Below are positions 1-5,090 of a stretch of 5,090 nucleotides of DNA, in pieces (within the stretch, counting starts at the first letter, position 1; each line of letters starts with the position of its first letter). The stretch spans positions 1 to 5,090 of the forward strand of contig DOOY01000190.1 of the NCBI GenBank assembly GCA_003514765.1, read 5' to 3'. The stretch is from Nitrosomonas sp. Lineage in GTDB: Bacteria; Pseudomonadota; Gammaproteobacteria; Burkholderiales; Nitrosomonadaceae. The notes below the pieces were generated by a model. The model saw nothing but the letters and a program-made list of their open reading frames with translations. It had not been told where the DNA came from and did not search any database. The translations under genes and the position numbers were made by a program.

Positions 1-76
<76 letters not shown>

Positions 77-101
77 ATTTTAGATACTGAAGACAATTTA
101 A

Positions 102-178
102 TGGCGCGCCCGGCAGGATTCGAACCCACGACCCCTTGGTTCGTAGCCAAGTACTCTATCCAACTGAGCTACGGGCGC
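102..178 (-). tRNA. tRNA-Arg (anticodon ACG)
   Basis: Decodes CGN arginine codons; the A at position 34 is normally deaminated to inosine by TadA (family knowledge). On the minus strand it is 77 nt. The acceptor stem is GCGCCCG (178-172) with CGGGCGC (112-106), followed by discriminator G and an encoded CCA (104-102). The anticodon stem-loop is CTTGG-CTACGAA-CCAAG, with ACG at 144-142. The T arm GGGTTCGAATCC is canonical. It is the promoter-proximal gene of a tRNA-Arg/tRNA-Phe pair. Confidence 0.97.
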
Positions 179-223
179 TTGGTACAATCTGTTATGTTCA
201 GACTGCAATCTCACAGTCGGTGG

Positions 224-232
224 ATTATAGCA
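224..232 (-). promoter_or_regulatory. Extended -10 promoter for the tRNA-Arg/tRNA-Phe pair
   Basis: On the minus strand the sequence TGC-TATAAT (232-224) is a perfect consensus -10 preceded by the TGn extension. It lies about 46 bp upstream of the tRNA-Arg 5' end. No convincing TTGACA-like -35 is found 16-18 bp further upstream, which fits an extended -10 promoter. The transcript would start near 217 and have a short 5' leader to be removed by RNase P. Within that leader, GACTG (218-214) and CAGTC (205-201) can form a 5-bp hairpin. The assignment is by sequence match only. Confidence 0.65.
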
Positions 233-462
233 GATTGAAGCTGGTAGCGGGCTGCGAACTTTTATTTATTTTTTGATTCGACGCCATTAAACAAATCGAA
301 CCACTCCAGTCATCGCGAAACAAGGGCACTGACCTGATCGTTGTTTTGCTACTGATGGATTGTCTTGATTTTTATTTTCGGGGGCGATGATGGTTTATTT
401 GGCCTTTCTTGTCAAGGGATAATTCCGAAGTCGGCTTCGAAAACGTTTTTCAACAGTCTGTT

Positions 463-476
463 AGTCATCAATGACT
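463..476. repeat. Operator-like inverted repeat AGTCAT-CA-ATGACT
   Basis: Two perfect 6-bp half-sites are separated by 2 bp, about 90 bp upstream of the large gene's start. An overlapping alternative stem, ACAGTC (453-458) with GACTGT (473-478), shares the right arm. The size and symmetry suit a dimeric transcription factor, but no regulator is identified and a short RNA hairpin or chance is possible. Confidence 0.3.
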
Positions 477-550
477 GTGCAAAAAATCACAGACGACAGA
501 TAGATAGATTGAGAAGATCAATTTATCAGCACCTTTTAAGTCTGTCTGTT

Positions 551-554
551 GGAG
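551..554 (+). promoter_or_regulatory. Ribosome binding site of the large membrane-protein gene
   Basis: GGAG lies 9 nt before the ATG at 564. An in-frame TGA at 555-557 lies between the two, so translation in this frame cannot begin further upstream. Together these fix the start at 564. Confidence 0.7.
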
Positions 555-563
555 TGATGGGTC

Positions 564-3500
564 ATGAGTGAACAAAATAAACCCGATAGCGCATCAATTC
601 AGTTACCCGGTGTCGCAATTGTTGCATTGATACTGGGCGTTTTTGTTTTACAGGACACTGCGTTTGAATCATCGCGTCCGGCGAGGTCAGATGCTGAGCA
701 CAGCAGCAGCGAGGATGTGCGTTCCCGGTTGTGGCAGGATCCTTTTGAAGCAGTGACCTTGCATCGTAAAAAGTTTCATCAATTTTCAAATGAGCATCGT
801 CACACAATAGTTGTCAGCAAAGACAGCGGCACTTATGCATATCAACTAGATCAATCGATACAACGTATTTGTCATTCAAACAATCCCAATATCAGCGCAC
901 ATTCGATAGAAGAATTGCGTTGTCAAATACAAAGAGATATCGCACTCAATGACGACGAAAGAGACGGTGATTTCCATGTTCTGGCGGTGATGGTGCCCGG
1001 TGGCCCTTACGCCGAAAATAAGGAATGGCGCTTGCGCAGCCGCTATGCTTTAGTATCCGGATTGGCGGCAACCGGCTATAAACCGGAAGATCCCGAACAC
1101 ATTGGTTTTATGGATTTTTCTCAGGCATGTCAAAAAGCATTCAAGAACGGTAAGAAAAGCGATATTAAATTTTGTGACTGGCCGCCCTTTATCCCTTATG
1201 AATGGTTCAAACCGGAAATATGGTCTGAATCAAGAGAATCAAATCCGAATGCGCGCAGAAAAAGAATACTGGTACTCTGGCTCGATAATGGCGCTATTGC
1301 ACAAAATAAGAATCCGCTCAATATGCTGGATCGTCTAAAAGACGGAATTACACCGGGTGAGGAAGATGGAAAACTGGGCAAAGAAAGATTTATTAAACCC
1401 AGCTTTAATATCATCGGGCCGCATAGTTCAACTACATTAGCAGCAATGTACAAAGAAATATACAGTAGATATGCCCCGAATTGTAATGAAAAAGTTGATA
1501 CTAAAAATTGCGAAAAACCTGATTATCCAAATCTTTCAGACAGCCTTATTTTTTCGGCATCCGCAACGATTGACCGGGACGATATTATAGAAAGAATCAA
1601 AGAACAGATTAAACCGGAAGGCTTTGAAAAAAATCATCTGCAATGGCTTGACGAAAGAATTGTCAGACCGGTCAGTACCCATAAAAAACTTGCCGGAACA
1701 CTCGCTTGCGAACTGGCACTTCGGGGCGTTAAATTTGTTAATCCTGTAAAGGCTAACAAAAAAATTGTTAATAAAGAATGTCCATTATTAAAACATGCAT
1801 TGAATGCAGGAGCAACGAAGAAAAAAGATCATATTGTACTGATTGGTGAATGGGATACGGTTTATTCTCGTCATTTAACTGAATCAATAAAAGAAAAAAT
1901 CAAAGAATACAGTGGCCAGCAAGTAAGCATTGATGAATGGGTGCACAGTTTCAATTATCTACGTGGCATTGATGGTATTAATGCAGAACAAGTTACCAGC
2001 GCTCAAAAGGATAATAAAGAAAAATCTGACATGCACGGGTTATCCAGAGAACAAACCGGGGAGCAACTGCGCCGTCCGACGGGCTCCAACCAGTTTGATT
2101 ATCTAAGGCGTCTGGTCTCACATCTGGACGTGCTGCATAAGAGCAAAGTAACAGAAGGCGGGATAAAAGCCATCGGTATCCTGGGTAACGATCCCTATGA
2201 CAAGCTGTTGATTCTGCAGGCGCTGCATAAAAGATTCCCACAAGTGCTTTTTTTTACCACAGACCTGGATGCACGATTTTTACATCCATCCGAACTTAAG
2301 TGGACGCGCAACTTGATCGTTGCTTCGTCCTATGGTTTTGAACTGCATGAAAAAATTCAAGGTGGTGTTATGCCCTTTCGTGACAGCTATCAAACTGCGC
2401 TTTATCTGGCTACCAAGCTTGCGATTAATTGCCAGCTAAGAAAAAGTCCGGATCGATCGGATGACGCGACTGCTAGTGCTCACTGTGAAGACGCTGATGA
2501 TTTAAGTTTACAAAATATTTTTGATCACGTTGTGCAAGAAACTTATCCTCGGCTTTTTGAAATCGGCAATTATGCTGCAATTGACTTGAGTCATGCGCCG
2601 AAAAAAGAAGACGAGAAAAAAGATGGAGAGAAAGAAGATATTAACATTCATCCTGTGACAATGGATCTTTCGAAAGATGGCAAAACCGACACCATGTGGC
2701 TTATTGCCGCTTTCGTGCTGATAATGCTGCTTCTGTGTTTACTCGTTCCTGTCACCGCCAGACCGGTTATTGTTGTAATATCGGCGGCGACAGCTTGCAT
2801 CATGTTGTTATATGCTTTTTTCCAATCGCAGGATAATTATGCTTTGCAGACTTTTTCATTTACCAACGGTATCAGCACCTGGCCGGCCAATGCTATTCGC
2901 TTTTTTGCGCTCATCATTGCAATTGTGTTATTGGTTTCAATAAAACGCCAGCTCATTCAAAGCAGCCAAAAGATTAGGGAGCAATTTATTCCTTTTTCAC
3001 TGCAAGATAACGATGAGCAGTTCGCCGAAAGACCGGATAATGGAAACAGACTGTCGTTATTTCTTGTTGAGATGTGGGGAAGGGAAGATAAGAAGGGTGA
3101 TAATGAAACTCCTGTGCATTTTATCGATCTCTGGAATCGTTATCGCAAGGCACTTAGGTGTAGCGTGTCGCGAGTGGTGACTATGCTGGTTCTTTATCTC
3201 GGCTGTATTGTTTTATTAATTCAAACTGATTATTTTGAAATGCCCGGCATACCGGCTCGAGGACAAGGCAATTATGACGCAACTAGGGTCATTTTGATGG
3301 CTGTGGTTTTATTATATTTGACGCTGATTTTTACTATTGCAGATATTGCGCACTTGAGCAGTCACTTTATTATGTTACTGAAAACGAAAGCAGTGATCTG
3401 GCCGCAAGAGATTTTGAATGTTTATATTAAAAAATATGGCGCATCGGAAAACAATAATCTGGCTAAGAATAAGTTGTTGATGGATATGGTGAACCGGCTG

Positions 3501-3917
3501 GCTGGCGACGTTAATTCTTTTATTTACTATCCATTTGTTATTTTGTTTCTGTTGATCTTGTCACGCAGTCACTATTTTGATAACTGGCACTATACGCCAC
3601 TGCTTTTTATGCTCATCAGTTTTACAGCGATTATTGCTTTGTGTAGCGCCATCAAGTTGCGAAAAGCGGCAATTGATACCCGAAACCATTTTCTGGAAAA
3701 ACTGGATATTTGTTATTGGGAGTCAATAAAGCATGAAGCGGAACAAAAAAACGAGCAAACACAGGCCGGCATCAAACTGTTGACTGAAGAAATCAAAAAT
3801 CTTAACACCGGGCCATACCAGCCAATCGGCCGGCACCCTATAGTTTTGTCTTTGCTCATGCCGCTGGGCAGCGTGGGTGGGCTTTATCTCATAGAATATT
3901 TTTTGGCTGCTGGATGA
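564..3917 (+). CDS. Large membrane protein with predicted type I periplasmic-binding-like ectodomain and polytopic C-terminus; function unknown
   Basis: I do not recognise a named family. The 1117-residue protein has an N-terminal hydrophobic helix (about 14-32) without an obvious signal-peptidase site, so probably an anchor. A periplasmic region (about 33-709) follows, then eight predicted membrane helices near 710-729, 733-753, 776-794, 868-887, 906-928, 985-1002, 1010-1031 and 1092-1113. Basic residues at helix ends fit an N-in topology with cytoplasmic loops at about 795-867, 929-984 and 1032-1091. The ectodomain reads like a type I periplasmic-binding (Venus-flytrap) fold: beta-strand-like LAVMVPGG (140-147), RILVLWL (234-240), FNIIGPHSSTT (281-291), SLIFSASATI (327-336), HIVLIGEWDTVYSR (423-436), IKAIGILGNDPYDK (534-547), VLFFTTDLDAR (561-571) and LIVASSYGF (584-592). 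Ten cysteines there form five close pairs. A charged Lys/Glu/Asp linker (679-692) leads to the membrane domain. No kinase, cyclase or transporter motif is seen. A ligand sensor or channel is an inference from architecture. The start is set by GGAG at 551 and an in-frame stop at 555. Confidence 0.85.
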   Translation: MSEQNKPDSASIQLPGVAIVALILGVFVLQDTAFESSRPARSDAEHSSSEDVRSRLWQDPFEAVTLHRKKFHQFSNEHRHTIVVSKDSGTYAYQLDQSIQRICHSNNPNISAHSIEELRCQIQRDIALNDDERDGDFHVLAVMVPGGPYAENKEWRLRSRYALVSGLAATGYKPEDPEHIGFMDFSQACQKAFKNGKKSDIKFCDWPPFIPYEWFKPEIWSESRESNPNARRKRILVLWLDNGAIAQNKNPLNMLDRLKDGITPGEEDGKLGKERFIKPSFNIIGPHSSTTLAAMYKEIYSRYAPNCNEKVDTKNCEKPDYPNLSDSLIFSASATIDRDDIIERIKEQIKPEGFEKNHLQWLDERIVRPVSTHKKLAGTLACELALRGVKFVNPVKANKKIVNKECPLLKHALNAGATKKKDHIVLIGEWDTVYSRHLTESIKEKIKEYSGQQVSIDEWVHSFNYLRGIDGINAEQVTSAQKDNKEKSDMHGLSREQTGEQLRRPTGSNQFDYLRRLVSHLDVLHKSKVTEGGIKAIGILGNDPYDKLLILQALHKRFPQVLFFTTDLDARFLHPSELKWTRNLIVASSYGFELHEKIQGGVMPFRDSYQTALYLATKLAINCQLRKSPDRSDDATASAHCEDADDLSLQNIFDHVVQETYPRLFEIGNYAAIDLSHAPKKEDEKKDGEKEDINIHPVTMDLSKDGKTDTMWLIAAFVLIMLLLCLLVPVTARPVIVVISAATACIMLLYAFFQSQDNYALQTFSFTNGISTWPANAIRFFALIIAIVLLVSIKRQLIQSSQKIREQFIPFSLQDNDEQFAERPDNGNRLSLFLVEMWGREDKKGDNETPVHFIDLWNRYRKALRCSVSRVVTMLVLYLGCIVLLIQTDYFEMPGIPARGQGNYDATRVILMAVVLLYLTLIFTIADIAHLSSHFIMLLKTKAVIWPQEILNVYIKKYGASENNNLAKNKLLMDMVNRLAGDVNSFIYYPFVILFLLILSRSHYFDNWHYTPLLFMLISFTAIIALCSAIKLRKAAIDTRNHFLEKLDICYWESIKHEAEQKNEQTQAGIKLLTEEIKNLNTGPYQPIGRHPIVLSLLMPLGSVGGLYLIEYFLAAG

Positions 3918-3969
3918 TGTCAGTTGAACTGTGTTCGATGGGGAAAATTATAGCGTGAGTAAGTTAGTG
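3918..3969. other. Convergent gap between the large gene and phoB
   Basis: The two genes meet tail to tail across 52 bp. I see no GC-rich hairpin followed by a T run on either strand, so termination may be Rho-dependent or occur inside the opposing gene. A TATAAT-like hexamer on the minus strand (3952-3947) has no matching -35 and points into the 3' end of the large gene. Confidence 0.5.
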
Positions 3970-4713
3970 TTAGGACTCTTGATGCTGTTCCTCAGGATTT
4001 AGTTCATATTCGCTGGAGAAACGATAACCTGTCCCCCTGACGGTTTGCACCAGGTCCTCTTTTCCAATTTTTTCCAATACCTTGCGTAAACGGCGGATAT
4101 GGACATCGACAGTTCGATCTTCGATGAAAACATGATCGCCCCAGATGCGATCCAATAACTGTGTGCGGGTATAGACCCGTTCTTTGTGCGCCATGAGGAA
4201 ATGGAGCAGGCGAAATTCAGTGGGGCCGAGTTTGACTTCTGATGGTTCGGCAGGTGCATCGTCAAGATATGCAAATACACGGTGTTTGGTGGGATCGATT
4301 TTGAGCCCCCCGGCTTCAATAATTTCATCCGATATTTCAGGTACGCGCCGGCGCAGCACTGCTTTGATGCGGGCAATCAGTTCGCGCGGTGAGAACGGCT
4401 TGGTAATATAGTCGTCCGCTCCTGCTTCCAGGCCGGAAATTTTGTCATCCAGCTCAACCTTGGCCGTTAACATGATGATCGGGATGGTTTGTGTACGTGT
4501 ATTGCGCCGCAGTTGGCGGGCGAATTCAATGCCGCTTGAGTTAGGCAGCATCCAGTCGAGCAGCACCAGATCCGGCAAGACATTGTTGACCATGACAGCC
4601 GCCTGTTCGGCATTTGCAGCACAGATAGGCGCCAGGCCGGATTTCTTTAAATTGTAGGAAATTAGTTCCTGTATTGCCGGTTCATCCTCTACGACCAGTA
4701 CGGTTACAGACAT
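3970..4713 (-). CDS. phoB: PhoB, phosphate regulon response regulator (OmpR/PhoB family)
   Basis: Cytoplasmic transcription factor that, when phosphorylated by PhoR under phosphate limitation, binds Pho boxes and activates phosphate uptake genes (family knowledge). The receiver domain (about 3-120) has the acidic pair E9/D10, phosphoacceptor D53 within LVLLDWMLP, T83 in IIMLTAK and K105 in DDYITKPFSPREL, the same positions as in E. coli PhoB. The winged-helix DNA-binding domain (about 135-235) has GPTEFRLLHF (163-172), the recognition helix EDRTVDVHIRRLRK (198-211) and the wing TVRGTGYRFS (224-233). At 247 residues it is longer than E. coli PhoB (229). The extra length is about seven residues in the beta region before GPTEF (around 147-162) and a polar C-terminal tail. 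GGAG 8 nt before the ATG supports the start. No phoR follows. A paralogous OmpR-type regulator is possible, but the motif match and upstream Pho box favour PhoB. Confidence 0.94.
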   Translation of the reverse strand: MSVTVLVVEDEPAIQELISYNLKKSGLAPICAANAEQAAVMVNNVLPDLVLLDWMLPNSSGIEFARQLRRNTRTQTIPIIMLTAKVELDDKISGLEAGADDYITKPFSPRELIARIKAVLRRRVPEISDEIIEAGGLKIDPTKHRVFAYLDDAPAEPSEVKLGPTEFRLLHFLMAHKERVYTRTQLLDRIWGDHVFIEDRTVDVHIRRLRKVLEKIGKEDLVQTVRGTGYRFSSEYELNPEEQHQES

Positions 4714-4721
4714 GAGAGAAG

Positions 4722-4725
4722 CTCC
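4722..4725 (-). promoter_or_regulatory. Ribosome binding site of phoB
   Basis: GGAG on the minus strand, 8 nt before the ATG at 4713. It supports the chosen start, which also gives the standard receiver-domain N-terminus (MSVTVLVVEDE). Confidence 0.7.
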
Positions 4726-4820
4726 ATCGAATTTTTATAACTTACCAAAGTATTACGGGGACTTAAAAAACACAAATTCAAGTGATTATTAACTTAACTA
4801 TCGCTCAACTTTATGAGAAT

Positions 4821-4826
4821 GCTATA
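4821..4826 (-). promoter_or_regulatory. Predicted -10 element of the phoB promoter
   Basis: TATAGC on the minus strand begins 8 nt after the second Pho-box heptamer. In E. coli phoA the -10 TATAGT lies about 10 nt after the box (recalled from the literature), so this arrangement resembles a PhoB-activated promoter in which the Pho box replaces the -35. The untranslated leader to the ATG would be about 100 nt and is very AT-rich. Confidence 0.45.
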
Positions 4827-4830
4827 AAAA

Positions 4831-4852
4831 TTAAGTTACAATTTTGTGACAA
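4831..4852 (-). promoter_or_regulatory. Pho box upstream of phoB (probable autoregulation)
   Basis: Minus-strand reading gives two 11-bp units: TTGTCAC+AAAA (4852-4842) and TTGTAAC+TTAA (4841-4831). This has the 7+4+7+4 layout of the E. coli Pho box (consensus CTGTCAT, A/T-rich 4-mer, CTGTCAC), and the TGTCA and TGTAA cores are exactly 11 bp apart. Its position just upstream of a -10-like hexamer and 118 bp from the phoB ATG indicates that PhoB activates its own gene. No experimental evidence is available from the sequence. Confidence 0.65.
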
Positions 4853-4939
4853 TGGATGAAAATTTGTAATAATTGATGTTAATACCCCATTATTTCCTGT
4901 AAGAATCGTGTGAAATATTTGTACGATGCTGTGGGGATA

Positions 4940-5089
4940 TTAAGGCAGCACAATAGAAAAATAACCGCCACCATTGAGGCCGTCGTCTGTTATTTTTGCG
5001 CCTTTTTCATTTTGCATTGGTTGATCATAAATTTTATCCAAACCGGAAAAGCTGGCCATACTGCTAAAGCATGAGTGCTTGCATTCCAT
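4940..5089 (-). CDS. C-terminal part of an unidentified minus-strand gene (cut by the window edge)
   Basis: A minus-strand frame is open from the right edge to a TAA at 4942-4940. The visible 49 codons end in DDGLNGGGYFSIVLP. The gene would continue beyond the window; the ATG at 5089 is probably internal rather than its start. The closing Gly-rich segment followed by F-S-I-V-L-P loosely recalls the last strand of histidine-kinase ATPase domains, but the preceding residues lack the expected G-box spacing, so I assign no function. It lies 226 bp upstream of phoB in the same direction, too far for tight coupling, and phoB has its own promoter. Confidence 0.4.
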   Translation of the reverse strand: MECKHSCFSSMASFSGLDKIYDQPMQNEKGAKITDDGLNGGGYFSIVLP

Positions 5090-5090
5090 A

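Larger units (their letters stand above)
233..563. other. Non-coding leader between the tRNA promoter and the large membrane-protein gene
   Basis: No convincing gene is seen here. The stretch must hold the promoter of the downstream gene, but no strong sigma-70 pair is visible. The best weak candidate is TTTATT, 18 bp, GATAAT (about 394-423). Several short palindromes are present: CGAAG-TCGG-CTTCG (426-439), the perfect palindrome AAAACGTTTT (440-449), and AGTCAT-CA-ATGACT (463-476). ACAGAC (489-494) could also pair with GTCTGT (540-545) just ahead of the ribosome binding site. A 68-codon frame with a TTG start at 365 runs across it but looks spurious. Confidence 0.6.

Noticed and set aside
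365..571. 68-codon plus-strand frame with a TTG start overlapping the start of the large gene by 8 bp
   Set aside because: There is no ribosome binding site at the TTG, the frame runs through palindromic leader DNA, and the product has no recognisable features. A coupled leader peptide cannot be excluded but is not supported.
562..807. Minus-strand 81-codon frame
   Set aside because: It is fully antisense to the start of the large gene, whose protein has a coherent anchor and domain structure, so it is a shadow.
1993..2241. Minus-strand 82-codon frame inside the large gene
   Set aside because: It falls in the GC-richer stretch that encodes the best binding-fold motifs on the plus strand, and is explained by composition.
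3947..3952. TATAAT hexamer on the minus strand between the convergent genes
   Set aside because: The hexamer 17 bp upstream does not resemble a -35, there is no TGn extension, and transcription from it would only run antisense into the large gene.
4184..4657. Plus-strand frames antisense to phoB
   Set aside because: phoB on the minus strand has all family motifs, so these are shadows of its codon usage.
4885..4936. CCCCA/TGGGG inverted repeat as a terminator for the right-edge frame
   Set aside because: The loop would be about 42 nt with no T run after the stem, unlike an intrinsic terminator.

Overview
The window looks like chromosomal sequence from a proteobacterium, most likely a betaproteobacterium of moderate to low GC (a Nitrosomonas-like lineage is one guess). 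This rests on the PhoB sequence, on two tRNA genes that encode their own CCA ends, and on the gene style. No ribosomal RNA or other firm taxonomic marker is present, so the placement is an inference.

Layout, left to right. Positions 1-178 hold two tRNA genes on the minus strand, tRNA-Arg(ACG) followed by tRNA-Phe(GAA), with a TGn-TATAAT extended -10 promoter just upstream (224-232). Positions 233-563 are non-coding and contain several short palindromes, one of them operator-like (463-476). Positions 564-3917 carry one large plus-strand gene for an 1117-residue membrane protein. It has a single N-terminal membrane anchor, a periplasmic region of about 680 residues that reads like a type I periplasmic-binding-protein (Venus-flytrap) fold, and eight further predicted membrane helices. 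I cannot assign it a named family. After a 52-bp convergent gap, phoB runs on the minus strand (3970-4713), with a good Pho box and a phoA-like -10 upstream. At the right edge, 4940-5089 is the tail of an unidentified minus-strand reading frame.

The phosphate regulator is probably autoregulated, because its own promoter carries a two-unit Pho box. Its usual partner kinase gene phoR is not downstream; the convergent large gene sits there instead. Nothing in the sequence ties the large protein to phosphate control, and the two genes do not share a transcript. The main item of interest is the large protein: a predicted ligand-binding ectodomain joined in one chain to a polytopic membrane domain, with ten periplasmic cysteines that fall into five close pairs and no recognised enzymatic or kinase output domain.
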